Made by a program: the position numbers and the translations under genes. Positions 1-11,591 of a stretch of DNA of 64,000 bases are shown here, piece by piece. Origin of the DNA: Diphasiastrum complanatum (Eukaryota > Streptophyta > Lycopodiopsida > Lycopodiales > Lycopodiaceae); assembly GCA_029204225.1 (NCBI GenBank), contig CM055096.1, positions 40,814,519-40,878,518 on the forward strand. Reading direction: 5' to 3'. Positions within the stretch are counted from its first letter, which is position 1, and the number at the start of each line of letters is the position of its first letter. The notes below the pieces were generated by a model that saw only the letters and a list, made by a program, of their open reading frames with translations, had not been told where the DNA came from and searched no databases.

Positions 1-56
1 CCCTCCCTCCCTCTCCTCCCTCCCTCCCTCCCTCCCTCCCCCCTCCCTCCCTCCCT

Positions 57-113
<57 letters not shown>
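1..113. repeat. (CCCT)n followed by (CT)n microsatellite
   Basis: The window opens in a CCCT-type repeat that passes into pure CT from about 63 to 113. It is cut by the window edge, so its full length is unknown. Confidence 0.97.
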
Positions 114-115
<2 letters not shown>

Positions 116-613
116 GGATAGTACCTAGCTTTAACCCATTGCAGATTGTTGGTAGAGGATTCTTTCCAAACTGAGCTAGGCTTTACTTTAAGGTCTCACA
201 TTTGACACTTTTTTATTATAGCACCTCTTCCAGCTTCATAAGATCTATGTTCTGACAGTCGAGATTGATTCGAAATGATCCTTTCTTCACAAGTCACATT
301 GTGGCTACCTCTACACAACCTTATCCTTCAACGTAGAGAGAAATCGAGTGGTTATATAAGAGTGACCAATTGTAGTAATACCACTTTTCTCTTCTTCTTC
401 TTCTTCCTCTCCTGGCTATTTTACTCTTGGTGAATGAAGCTTGCATATCCAGTTCAAATATGCTCATACTACCTATAAAACTCTAGAGTCTACCTTCTGC
501 TAGTTTTTTTTCTTCTTTACATGTTGAACTCTGGATCGTGCTTGCGCATTTGGCTGAATTAGAGATACAAACTTGTAGACTTGTTGCTATAAACAAAAAG
601 CCTACCCTTGAAG
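114..613. other. Intergenic stretch, nothing recognised
   Basis: AT-rich sequence with a short (TTC)n run near 392-412. No long frame, LTR boundary or known domain is visible. It ends where the copia LTR begins. Confidence 0.5.
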
Positions 614-1529
614 TGTTGGATTATTTACTATCGAAAGTGATTCATCTGATAATCAATCTTTAATCTACATCCATTTCATTATCTAGTTCTGCAGTTTTAT
701 TTGTATTTCTACACAGTTTGTAGAATACTCGGGAATCGTCAACAGGTGGCTTCAACATATCGGACAACCTTCGACATATCAAATGACTCCGACGAAAGTC
801 GAAGAAGAAGTCGAGCATGCCAAAGGATGACAGTTTTTGTTCCGCCTAAAGACTTGCTCTAACTACTTTGTAAATAATTTTTGGAAGTCCTAATTGGATG
901 AAGATAGCGCATTATGGATAACTGCCAATTGCGATCCACGACTAGATTAGCTGTCCTACCATATGAGCTTAACCTACTTTAGTATAAATAGTTGATCATT
1001 AAAGATTTCTACATTCTCTAGAAAAAATTTCAGATTTCTATTAGAGTATTGCTATTAGCGCCTACTGCTTGCTAGCGAGAGTGCATCAGACAGAGTTTTT
1101 AGTTACTCGGATAGTTTAGAGTACATGGTTTTCATCCGTTATTGCTTTGTGCTCTCATCATTTGATTTGTACATGCTACTTACTGAATCAATCTATCTTC
1201 TTATTTCATTCAGTATCATGTCAGAATGTACGCTTCTTTGTAGTCATTTGTAACTGATAAATCTCTTGTTGTTTCGTCTCGTTTGTTGAATATTGCAATG
1301 TTGCAATATTATATACATCACGATGCACTCTGAAACTATTTGGCTACAAAATCACTTTAGTACTAATGATTTCAAATTTTGTTGTTAAAAGATTGAACGT
1401 GACTATCATTATAGCTTTGTTCAATAACTATAGGTGTAGTCATGCATTAGGAAAGAATGCTCATTCTATTGCGCTCCATAGTTCGTTCATAGACTTTTGA
1501 TTTATTGAATCGTCATTTCTTCTTCCACA
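614..1529 (+). mobile_element. Ty1/copia LTR, full length, family 1
   Basis: The 916-bp segment begins TGTTGGATTATT and ends CTTCTTCCACA. It is the same sequence, in opposite orientation, as 62127-63049, and its 3' part matches 10661-11051. It is followed at 1530 by a degenerate primer-binding site (TGATGTCAGAAC against TGGTATCAGAGC), so it is a 5' LTR. Its internal region is lost after about 110 bp. Confidence 0.85.
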
Positions 1530-1640
1530 TGATGTCAGAACTCTGCTATTATTAGATACCCTTCATGGTATAAGAGCAATATTATTAGATATTTTTCATA
1601 GTATCAAATTCTTATCAGAGCACACTTGCTCCTAATCTTA
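1530..1640 (+). other. Degenerate PBS and leader of copia family 1
   Basis: The PBS-like 12-mer is followed by leader sequence that matches the reverse complement of about 10540-10660. Homology stops near 1640, where gypsy gag sequence begins, so the two elements are fused at a truncation or insertion junction. Confidence 0.65.
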
Positions 1641-3475
1641 CGGTACCTGAATCCACTTTATAGTGACATTCCACCAAAGGTACAAATGTTAATGTTTATT
1701 GATGGGTTACCAAAATATTACCAAGTAGATGTTCATAGGAACAATCCAAAAACCCTAGAGGATGCTTTTAGGGCTGCAAAGTATCTTGATGACACACCTA
1801 AGCCATTTTAGGGGTCACTAGCCTAATAAGGCCGAAGAAAGGTTTTTCAATTCAAGAGGAAGGATAGGGAAGCTGTTAATGAAACTACATCTCGATTCCA
1901 ATAATCCTAGGAAAATCAATTTTTTTTTTTAGAAATCATCAGTGTGGCAAAGGATATAGATGAAGCTCGTAAGAAGAACTTGTGCTTCAAGTGCAATGGC
2001 GAGGGTCACCTTCCATGAGATTGTGTCAAAAAATCAGCTTCTACCTCAGGTAATCTATCTCGAAGTAATGAGATGGGATGTATGTTTCTTTAGTTCTTTA
2101 GTTTTGGACCTAATGAACTTTGATTTGCATTAAAGATAAAGTTAAAGATCAGGTGGCTAAATGTCCTTTTTGACACAGATCCACTCATAACTTTATTAAT
2201 GTAAATTTGGTGCTACACAGCTAAACCTTCCTACTCAAAAAAGTGAGAAAAGATATTGTGTGAGAATGGCATCGAGAAGCAATTCTGAGTTTATGGATTA
2301 TATTGTTTCTGATGTAGAGTTACACATACATGATTACTCTGAAAAACTAAAATCCCATGCTATTACGCTAGCTATTTAGATATTGTTCTTGGGCAACAAT
2401 GGCATTTTGATAAGAATAAGTCATTGAGAATTGATTTTGTTGAAAAATCTTTATCTTTTATGCATGAGAATTCTTGTGATTAAGATCAATGCTAGTTTAA
2501 ATGTTAGCACTAAAAACATTAATCCTTATTCTAAACAGGAACTTAATTCAGTAATGAAAAATTTGATTTTAAAATTTATTTATGTTTTCATAATGATTTC
2601 ATTTGCTCTAAGGGATAACTTAACATAAACAGAGTTTGAATCCTATAATAAACTTAGGCAGGAATTCAAAGATGTCTTTTTAGACCTTCCTATAGGTCTA
2701 CCACACCTGAAAAAACAGTTGATCATAGAATTGACCTTATACCTGGTTCAATTCCGATCGCACAAGCATCCTTATCGATGAGTGGCATCGGGAAGAGGCT
2801 GAGTAAGTAGGCATTTACATTATTACTGAAGAAGGGCCTAGTATGTCTCCTTGGGCATCACTAGTGGTTTTGGTTGCCAAGAAAGATGGGACTATAAGGT
2901 TTTGCGTCGATTATAAGAAGTTGAACAAGGTAACCGTTATCCACTGTCGCGGATGGATGACCGAATAGATTATCTTGTGGTGCTAAGTACTTTACCAAGA
3001 TAGATGTAAGATCGAGATACCATCAGATATGCATTTAGGCAGAAGATATACCGAAAACGGGTTTTCGAAACTTGCTTTGGACACTACGAAATTTTGGTGT
3101 TACCTTTTGGTCTACCCAATGCACCGGCAATTTCCAACAGAGAATGAACGATTTGTTCAGGCCATATTTAGGAAGATTCGTAGTGGTATTCTTAGATGAT
3201 ATTCTAGTGTTTAGTAAGGACTTTGGTGTAACCTAAAGAGCATCTTAGGATTGTCCTGGACATCCTAAGAAGGAAAAAGCTCTTTGCCAAAGAGTCTAAG
3301 TGTGATTTTTTTGCTAAGAAATTGTCCTACTTGGGACATAAGATTTTCGAACGAGGAGTGGAAATTGAGGCCCGATCGTATCCAGAGGGTTATTAAATGG
3401 CCTATTCTTACCACAGTTTGGGAAATCAAGTCTTTCTTGGGGTTTTATAGGATTTTTTTGTCGTTTGCGAGTTTA
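1640..3475 (+). pseudogene. Ty3/gypsy gag-protease-RT remnant
   Basis: A gag C-terminal piece lies at 1641-1811 (FIDGLPKYYQ, LEDAFRAAKYL). It is followed by a CX2CX4HX4C zinc knuckle at about 1980-2025 (CFKCNGEGHL, then an in-frame stop before the last Cys). Reverse transcriptase begins near 2830 ([17 protein letters not shown]) and contains the FLDDILVF catalytic box at about 3180-3220. The thumb ends near 3470. Frameshifts and stops are frequent and no RNase H or integrase follows. The RT part is closely related to 12595-13070, so both belong to one family. It is non-functional. Confidence 0.85.
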
Positions 3476-4208
3476 GCAAGTTTTAGAAGTGTGTGTTTCC
3501 AAATAGCCATATTTAAAATTTGATTCAGAAAAGATGTGAACTCCTTGGCAACAATAATGTCTTTGAAATTGCAATATCCAATAGTGAAAACAATGAAATG
3601 AGCTTTCAAACCAAATTGATTAGGAAGTTTATGTTCAATATAGAAACAATTAAGACAAACAAAACTGAGATATGAAGCCACCCAAAATGCCTTTTTATTT
3701 TTGAGCCAAGAGTAACAAGATTGCAATATCCAACAATGAAGATGACGTGGCGGGATTTGAACCATTAATATAAAATAAATTTCATTATTTTTTAACAAAG
3801 ATTAACAAAGCAAAGGTGATTGACAAATTTTCCAAGCTCTATATTCTATGGCAACTCCAACACATGCAAAGATCTTGCATACCCAAATTTGGCCGGTGAA
3901 CGAACATGTTCTCATTCACATCCAATCGCTTAACACATAAATAAACATAAGCAAATACTTTTTGAAGCCATATTTAAGATAAATCTGGACAAGTGCATGA
4001 AGACTTTGTGGAATATAGAAACATGATAAGTAAGGCATGGATTTGAACTATCAAAACTCTCAATGATGTATGGTTATTTGTTGTCTTTAGGATTGTTGGA
4101 AGTAAATCTTGTTGTGCGGTGGCTATATCTACTTACAAATGTAATATAGCGTAGAAGGTTTGTCCACTTACCTAGATCTACATAAAACTTACAAATAAGG
4201 TAAGAGTA
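3476..4208. other. Non-coding stretch
   Basis: AT-rich sequence with no recognised domain. A 117-codon reverse frame at 3445-3798 overlaps the RT end and looks fortuitous. No element boundary was found. Confidence 0.4.
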
Positions 4209-4271
4209 TGAAGAAAAGGAAGAACACCAGACTTCCCAATGAAGAAAAGGAAGAACACCAAGACTTCCCAA
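4209..4271. repeat. Tandem duplication, about 31 bp x 2
   Basis: Two near-identical units (GAAGAAAAGGAAGAACACC then AGACTTCCCAA) lie side by side, differing by one base. The second unit forms the left part of the first hairpin in the array at 4253-4465. Confidence 0.85.
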
Positions 4272-4465
4272 CTGGTGCTCAGAAACGAGAGCATCATGGC
4301 TTTCCCCAACTGATGCTCGAAAAACTAAAAAACAATCTAACTAGGCTTGTTAAGGCTTATCCAACTAACAAGCGATTTACCTAAACTAGGGCTTTGCTAA
4401 GGCTTACCCCAACTAGCAAACCCGTTAAATAAATTAAACCTTGCTAAGGCTTTCCCAACTAGCAA
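4253..4465. repeat. Array of five hairpins with shared loop and different stems
   Basis: Five short inverted repeats follow one another. (1) GAACACCA/TGGTGCTC at 4253-4280, with one mismatch. (2) GAGCATCA/TGATGCTC at 4289-4318. (3) CTTGTTA/TAACAAG at 4346-4372. (4) TTTGCTA/TAGCAAA at 4393-4420. (5) TTGCTA/TAGCAA at 4441-4465. All loops are variants of AGGCTTWCCCCAAC (12-14 nt). The loop is conserved while the stems differ but stay complementary. A further 8-bp inverted repeat, ATTGTGGC/GCCACAAT, lies at 4517-4561 with an unrelated loop. Function is unknown. Confidence 0.85.
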
Positions 4466-4849
4466 TGTGCCTAATTAATTTTCTACCTAACACCCCAAGG
4501 GAGATGGAAAATATAAATTGTGGCTAAATAAAAGATAAAGCAATAAAACGCATGCCACAATAGAGACCAATGAAAGGAGGCAAGAGGAGGCCCGAGCACC
4601 TTCCCTCAAGCTATGCACCTTCCAATGGGGAACACAAGGAATTAGAATGACTTCTCAAATAGAGAGCAATTTAGCATAATCTCAATGTGTTATTTTACAA
4701 GGGAAATGCCTCTCTTCTTATAACAAAAAAGGCCTTCCATAAGGTTCTACTAACTTAGGGATTAATTTCTAAAACTTGCAATTCTTAAGACTTCTCAACT
4801 TCTAACTTAGAAAGCCTAAGGCTCTAAACTTAGAACTCAAGATAACTTA

Positions 4850-5562
4850 GATTCTTTTATTTTCTAAGTTTAAATGAAGTTTGTCTGGACACCAAATACT
4901 AGGATGTTTACCTGCACAGATAAAGCATCTGCGTATTACGAGAAATTGTTGCGTCGTAAATACAACTTGGTTTGGATCGTAGATTGGGGCATTAGAATCA
5001 TACAGGTAATATACCACCGGTTTAGAGGAGTATCTTGGTGGAGTAGTGTCATCCACAAAATAAGTTGTTGGATCTATGGAATTTGGATTAAAAAATGCAC
5101 AACTAGTTGTAAAACGGGTTGATTAACGACAAATTGTTGGCGTGGTTGGAACTTGTGGTAGGAAGTATTCCCTAAAAACTACGCAAAAATCATCCCATGT
5201 ACAATGTTGATTGCCTTTTGCAACTAAGTCATTATACCATACTAAGGCTCTTCCTTCAAGGAACATAGTTACAGTGGACAACTTTTCACATTCAGGGAAT
5301 TGATTCATGCCAAAGTATTTGTTCCATACATTAAGCCATGAACTTACCACTTGCAAGTTCCTATCTTTCTTCTCCCCTTAAACAATTTCACGGGAGGTGG
5401 AACTACACGCTTCTTCTGGTTGGCTAACCTAGACTCTAAGTCTTGGTTCTTTTGATTAGTTTTAAGAAGCTTTTTATTAGTGGCTTGAATTTGTTGGTAC
5501 AAAAGTTCAAGAGCTTGTGCCACATTGGATGGGTTTGATAGATCAAAATGATGGGTTGTCAT
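4850..5562 (-). pseudogene. Ty3/gypsy gag remnant
   Basis: Read on the minus strand, gag starts with MTTHHFDLSN at 5562. It has a short coiled-coil-like segment (residues about 18-48, Gln/Lys/Leu rich). A retrotransposon gag core follows in another frame at 5356-5123 (WLNVWNKYFGMNQF, MFLEGRALVWYND, FREYFLP). A zinc-knuckle-like CFICAGKHPSIWC lies near 4900. At least two frameshifts separate the pieces. The gag sits downstream of a PBS (6634-6645) and LTR on the same strand, as expected for a 5' half of an element. Protease and polymerase are missing. Confidence 0.8.
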
Positions 5563-6633
5563 TGGTTTTATCCATTGGAATTGCTTGTGTGTTTCCTATA
5601 ATGCAAATACAAACAACAAGTAATTCTTATTAGAATGATAAAAATGCGTCAATTCTCTACATAATCCAATGCAAATATAAGTATTTACTTCTACCCATTT
5701 CAGTACTTATTCTTTGCAAGCTCAATCCAAGCCTACTTTTTGCAAGCTCAATCCAAGCTTAAGAGAAAACTACACCAAGGCAATTTTCTACTTTTGCCTC
5801 AATCCAAAGCCTAAATCAAAACTAATCTTATGTAAACTTCACTTAACTACTTCAAGCTAATGTTTACATAAAAGTTTCCAAATCCAATTCCATTTCCATT
5901 TTGTCATTTCAAATTCGACACAAATTTTCACATTTCTCACTTTCCTAGTTTTTCAAAATCCATGAAACTAGTGACTAGAAATGAAAAATTAATGAAGTTC
6001 TATGAAAACTTCAATTTGCATATTTGTTTTTCAGATTTATAGGTCTGAAAATCAAAACTTCAAAATAACAAAAAAAGGAACTTCAAAACTTTTTTTATGC
6101 ATAAACTTACACTACATTTTCCTTCTTACATTGCCATTTTCATGAAACTAGTAGGTTAAAAAAGGTGTAACTAATAAAATTTTTATGAAAACTTCACTTT
6201 TCAGATCTAATATTCAGGTTTTATAGGTCTTGAAAAATAGAATTTCAAAATTAAAATCAGAAGTTTAAACACTTCATTTATGCAAAAAAAAAAAACACTA
6301 GTTTTGATCAAAACACATAGCTACAATCAATTGTTTTGCAAAAAAAAAATTTGTGAATGTAGAGGAAGACTTCCTCTAAGCATTTCACAAGTATTTTTTC
6401 AAAAGATTTAAAACCAAAAGCCCACTTAAAACTTCTCTAACATAATAAAATTAGCCCCTAAATAATATCTATAAGTATCACTACTCTTTATCAAGAGAAC
6501 TAGATTCATTGGGTACTTCAACTACAAGCTTTCTATTACTAGAAAAAGCCAATAATCTTCTCCAAAAAAAAATTAGTTTGTGATCTTTATAGAACTTGAA
6601 GAAGGTTAGAAAGGTTACCATCCTTTGTCTAGC
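5563..6633 (-). other. Leader between PBS and gag of the reverse gypsy element
   Basis: About 1.07 kb of very AT-rich sequence with several A-runs lies between the gag start and the PBS. No convincing coding frame was seen. Its place and composition fit a long retrotransposon 5' leader. Confidence 0.5.
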
Positions 6634-6645
6634 TCTGATACCACT
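6634..6645 (-). other. Primer-binding site (tRNA-iMet type)
   Basis: On the minus strand the sequence is TGGTATCAGAGC, the standard plant retrotransposon PBS complementary to initiator methionine tRNA. It marks the 3' limit of the LTR above it. Confidence 0.85.
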
Positions 6646-7450
6646 TTTACAAATGAAGTCAGGAAGTCCTCCTAATCCAAAGGTAATGCCTCCAAAGGTC
6701 CTCCAAGTAACCTGCAAGCTCCAAAATGCTCCTCAACTCCAAGCTAGGATGCCTCCTAACTACAAGTAAGGATCTTCAAGCCTCCATGGATCTCTCCTCC
6801 ACCTGTGTCCCTAATCTTAATCACAAAGGTAGATAACAAGTGGCCTCAAGTATTCACCACCCAACCATAGCTAGCTAGCACATGCAATCTTGCAACTTGG
6901 CTAATCTAGCACCCCTTTGCTAACCAATAACTAATCAAAGGCATATCACCACAAACCATAGCATACTCAATATCCAAATCCTACTTATGTCCCATACCAT
7001 AAGCAATATCCAAACCCTAAGCATACTACACACAAGAGAACACTACACTAGTAGCCACACTAGAGCATAAGCATAACAAACAAAAGAGATCTCTCTCCCT
7101 CCCTATGGGTGCCCTCCTCCCCTCATATAGATGGCAAATGGCACCCTCCAATACACTATGGAGTTCCATGCACAACCAATGAGAAAGAGAGAGGCCTAGG
7201 GGAGTTAAAGAACCTTCATAGGCTATGGAAGGTCAAGAGACTTCTTCCATAACCCATGACTCTTTGAATGTCTTTCTTGTGGGAGTTGGGAACTCAATGG
7301 ACACCTTGGAAGTGTTCCCTCCTACTAGGTCCCATTGCCCAAGTTGTGCTTGTATACTTTGGTCCAAGACCAATAAAGTGATATGGTTCAAGGTTGAGGC
7401 CCAAGCTTTAGAAAAATAGCCAAAACACCCATGGTAATGACTTTATAACA
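6646..7450 (-). mobile_element. Probable 5' LTR of the reverse gypsy element
   Basis: The segment lies immediately upstream of the PBS on the minus strand. Its proposed 5' end is TGTTATAAAG near 7450. The 3' end does not show the expected CA directly at the PBS, so either a short spacer exists or the end is mutated. No partner LTR was found in the window, so boundaries are approximate. Confidence 0.5.
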
Positions 7451-7477
7451 CCTCACTACGTTCCACACCCTACCTGC

Positions 7478-7654
7478 CCTTATCCAAGGACACCAGTACC
7501 TTAATCTAAAGGGGGAACATACCCTTAATTCTAAGGGTACCTCTTATCCAAGGATAACTTGATTCCATACCTCCGACCAATGTATAGTCACTTGCTTGTC
7601 CTTATCTAAAGGCACCTACCCTTAATCCTAAGGGTACCTCTTATCCAAGGATAA
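7478..7654. repeat. Cluster of perfect short palindromes in a 40-bp direct repeat
   Basis: Two nearly identical units of about 40 bp (about 7520-7560 and 7617-7657) each hold two perfect hairpins: TACCCTTA/TAAGGGTA with a 4-nt loop, then TTATCC/GGATAA with a 2-nt loop. Weaker CCTT/AAGG palindromes lie at 7478, 7499 and 7600. The cluster adjoins the proposed LTR start. Confidence 0.8.
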
Positions 7655-7699
7655 CTTGCCATTTAGCCCCCAACACTAAATGGACATATAGGGGTCACT

Positions 7700-9640
7700 G
7701 AAGTATTTCTACTTACATAAGTATGTAGCAGGACTTAAAGTATCAGTGCAGTCGTCATTATGTACCTGAGAAAATTTTCTCGTGACAATTCAAACTTTTC
7801 TTCAATCGATGCTTCCGTCTGTCTTGTATTTGATTTTGAATATTCATTTGTAATCAACTATATTTCTACTGGCAGACAATTCGACAATAGTCCAAGTCTG
7901 GCTCTTGATAAGAGATGAATACTCTTTATCCATAGCTTTCCTTCCAAAGATTGGAATTGGGCTAATTAAGTGCCTCTTCAACAGTAGCCGACTCTTGAAT
8001 AAGAGAAGATGCAGACTCGTCAATATACTTTGTAGGTGGTCTTCCTTCTCTTGTCGATCTTCTGGGAAATGAGTGAAGTTGATTATTTTCATCATGTTGT
8101 AGTCGTTGAACTGCACCATCATCATCTTCGGATTCACTGTTGATAAGTTGTTCGTCTGAAGTGGACGAGTTAGGACTTTCAATAGGAATAGTTGAATTGA
8201 AAACACAAGTGTATGATAATTTGGGAGAGTCTGATAGTTTGACTATATGAGGTTTGCCCTTACCCTTGAGGTCGATAAATTGATCTGCGATAAAGAGGAT
8301 ATCTCGTATGGTGAATATCTTCCACTCTACAAAATCATACAACTTATAAGCTTCATCTGAAGTAGTCTAGCTAATGAAAATAGATTTGATACTCTAGAAG
8401 TCGAGCTTCTTCTTGAGATCTTGCGATATTTGTGCATAAGCGATACATCTAAAAACTCCTAGGTCTGATAATGATGGTTTGAAGCCTGTACAAACTTCAT
8501 AAGGTGTTTTGTTTTGAGAGACCTTCAATCGGACATCTATTCTGAATGAAAGTTGCAGTAGTGGAAACAACTTCAACCCAGAAGGATTTCAGAAGTGTCA
8601 CATGAGCAAGCATACACTTGGCTAATTCGACTAAGATTCTGTTCTTTCTCTCAGCAAGTCCATTAGATTAAGGCAAATAGAAGTAATGTATTGTTGCTCA
8701 ATGCAGTTGTTAAGGCAATACTCCTTGAATTCAGTAGAGATGTACTCTCCCTGGTTGTCAGACATCAGTGCTTTAATTCTTTTACCAGTTTTCATCTATG
8801 CATGCTCTTTGAATTGTCGAAAGATTTTGAAAGTCTCCGATTTCTGCTTAATAGAATAAACAATTGTTCTTCTAGAATATTAGTCAATGAAGGTGATAAT
8901 ATTACTTTGCATCAAGCAACGATGGAGTTTGCATTGGACCATAGATATTTGAATGAAAGACGTCTAGAACATCTTTTGTTACATGCCTATGACTCAATCT
9001 AAAATGATACCTAGTCTGTTTTCCAACGTTGAGTTGTTGACAGACAGGGAGGTCAACTTTTTTGGTTGGATAGTCGAGATCAAGTGCTAAGGATTGTTTG
9101 GACATGTTCGACACAGATGTATGATTCAAGTGTCCTAATTTATTATGCCAAAGTAATGCTTTATGGACAAGAACAGACGTTTTCAAGGCTTGATTAGTGT
9201 CAAAATAATAATGTGCTAGTCTATATAAGTATCCATGTCTCTTGCCGAGTGCAAGGATCTTGTTTGTCCTATCGATAATTTGACATTGATTAGACTCAAA
9301 CTCTACCCTATGACCTAAATCAGTAATTCGAATTAATGATAACATATTCATAGAGAGTTTTAGGTACATACAAAACTTTTGATAGTAGTTTGAAGTTATC
9401 ACTCTTATAGTGCCTTTACCTTTGATAATGTGTTACTATCATCGCCAAGATGAACGAATTTCTTTGTACTGTAAGGTGTGTAGGAGTGAAAATGCTCACA
9501 ATGACTGCTCATATGTTGGGTAGCTCCATAATCCAGAAACCAAGAATTATTGCGCCTTTCAGTCTTTGACCATAAATGCTCCTTCGTCCATGTCAAGTTT
9601 GAGAGATAGAGATGATATTGCGATTGCATTCACCTGTTGA
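7700..9640 (-). pseudogene. Ty1/copia pol remnant (family 1)
   Basis: Order on the minus strand is as follows. The protease at about 9629-9405 has the active-site box changed from DSGA to DYGATQHM. The GAG-pre-integrase domain is at about 9402-8902 (LLWHNKLGHLNHTSVSNM, then a degenerate Cys box). The integrase core at 8900-8600 is broken by stops. The integrase C-terminus is at 8576-8394. A Ser/Glu/Asp-rich linker follows at 8342-7962, ending in a RRSTREGRPPTKY motif, and then the first residues of reverse transcriptase (MDKEYSSLIKSQTWTIVEL) near 7940. RT is truncated after about 40 residues. The element is dead. Confidence 0.87.
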
Positions 9641-9649
9641 TCTAGTTGC

Positions 9650-10447
9650 TTGTTGGCATTCATTACTTTTACTACCTCTGTAATCTTGGATGTCATGATT
9701 AGTGCATTTACAATACTTACAAAACATCTTCTTCTTTGACTGTGGATTTGATAATTGCTCTTGACTTTGTGTCAGCCTCTAATTTGATGCAGACTATTTA
9801 GAAGTTTTCTTCTTTTATCATTTTGAGCCTTTGTTGACATATAGAGCATGAGATGATGAACTCAAAGAGGTATCTTGACTTCTTCGGTTGTCTTCTTGTA
9901 GAAACATAGTGATAACTCTAGTGAGAGTTAAGTCTAAGGTGTCGATATGATCATCACCCAATTCTCGTATGTAGAAGGCAAACTCGAAAGCAAATGTCAA
10001 GCTTGATTGCATCTTGATCGTCGATGATCGATCTGACAACTGCCATCTGTTGCAAGAGATTCTTAAATTGGTTAATGTGATTCTAAAGTGAATAACCATT
10101 CGACATCTTGAGTGTGAAGAATTTTCTTCTAAATTGCAACTTGGAAGTCATGTCCCTCACATCATATAGTGAGCTCATGATGTCCCATACTTGTTTCAAA
10201 GTTTGAGCTCCAAATATGTGGGCAATCTGAGTGTCTGATGTATTGAGAATAATAAGTGTGAAAGCTTTACCATCATTCGATTTTCACTTTGAGTCAGTTG
10301 TGTCGTCTTCAAGCTTCAATTCGATGTATGTGACAAAATCCCACAACTCATTGGCAATTAGCAAGGTCTTTATCTTAATTTTCACAAATAGTAATTGGAT
10401 CCATTCAGCTTGTCTGTGATAAGACCTACTCTACTTTGAGAATCCAT
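9650..10447 (-). pseudogene. Ty1/copia gag remnant (family 1)
   Basis: The frame starts with MDSQSRVGL at 10447 and continues with NGSNYYLW, the usual N-terminus of plant copia gag (DUF4219/UBN2 type). Stops and frameshifts interrupt it. A zinc knuckle near 9690-9740 reads CKYCKCTNHDIQDYR, with the last Cys replaced by Tyr. The same gag N-terminus occurs at 61437-61954, so the two elements are relatives. Confidence 0.85.
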
Positions 10448-10648
10448 TTGAAAGTTAGTCTGTCAATAAATTGATGACTTAAGAATGATGTCGTGCGATG
10501 CTACAATTGAAAATCAATTATCTGATACTGAAATTTGATACCACAAATTGAAGATTAAGAGCAAGTGTGTTTTGATAAGAATTTGATACTATGAAAAGTA
10601 TCTAATAATATCGCTCTTATACCATGAAGGGTATCTAATAATAGCAGA

Positions 10649-10660
10649 GCTCTGACACCA
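10649..10660 (-). other. PBS of copia family 1, one mismatch
   Basis: The minus strand reads TGGTGTCAGAGC, differing from the iMet PBS at one base. It separates the LTR from the leader. Confidence 0.85.
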
Positions 10661-11051
10661 TGTTGGAAGAAGGAATGACGATTCGATAAGTTGAAATCTA
10701 TGAACAAACTATCAAGCACAACGGAATGAGCCTTCTTTCCTAATGCATGACTACACCTATCAATAATTGAACAAAGCTATAATAATAGTCCGTTTTAATC
10801 TTTTAGCAACAAATTTTGAAATCATTAGTACTAAAGTGATTTTGTAGCCAAATAATTTTAGAGTGCGTGGTGATGTATAGAATATTGCAACGTTGAAGTT
10901 TTCAACAAATAAGATGAAACAATAAGAGATTTATCAATTACAAATGACTATAGAGAAGCATACATTCTGACATGATATTGAATGCAATAAGAAGATAGAT
11001 TGATTCAGTAAGTAGCATGTCCAAATCAGATGATGAGAGCACAAAGCAATT
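10661..11051 (-). mobile_element. Truncated 5' LTR, copia family 1
   Basis: This is the reverse complement of about 1140-1529 and matches 62127-62500. The family LTR is about 920 bp, so only the 3' 390 bp remain. Homology stops at AGCACAAAGCAA near 11051. Confidence 0.85.
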
Positions 11052-11109
11052 TATTGAAGTGGGTTCATCATTGTTGATAAATGTCTGAGAGACAAAACGA
11101 TTAGGTTCT

Positions 11110-11580
11110 TGTCGATGTAGTGCAAATCTCCGAACAATACTTGGTTGCTGAGATGATGATTCTCCTTGCTATGCGATAGGGATATCTATGATATCCCTCG
11201 GAACAGCTCCAAGTCGAGGCCTGTTGATGGTGATTGGAGTCGTTGGGATGAACTCTTGCATTGGTTGCTTCTGCTTGAAGTCGAAAAATTTGTCTTCAAG
11301 GAAGATGACATCTTGACTAACTGAGATTCGGCTTGTTTCGACATCAAAAATTCTATATGCCTTATGTGATGTCAAGTATCCAATAAAGATACTCATGCGG
11401 CTAACAAGATTAAGCTTCTTTCTCAGATCAGAGAGAATGTGTACATAGCAAAGACAACCAAACACTTCGAGGTGTCGTAGACTCGGTTTGTAGCCATAGA
11501 AAGCTTAGAAGGGAGTCTTTGAGCCCGTGTCTTGTCTGGGCAAGAATCTTCTTGACTCCAATGGATTTGCCAAGAAGTCA
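11110..11580 (-). pseudogene. Ty1/copia integrase C-terminal fragment, different family
   Basis: The minus frame 11465-11169 contains MFGCLCYVHILSDLRKKL, FIGYLTSHKAYRIFD and SRISVSQDVIF, typical of the copia integrase C-terminus and following linker. The stretch before it (11560-11466) encodes TPF-stop-AFYGYKPSLRHLEVFG with one in-frame stop. It is not contiguous with the 7.7-10.4 kb element, so it is an older or nested fragment. Confidence 0.8.
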
Positions 11581-11591
11581 TCATCACCCCC

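Noticed and set aside
3445-3798. 117-codon reverse frame
   Set aside because: It overlaps the 3' end of the gypsy RT remnant on the other strand and resembles no known protein.
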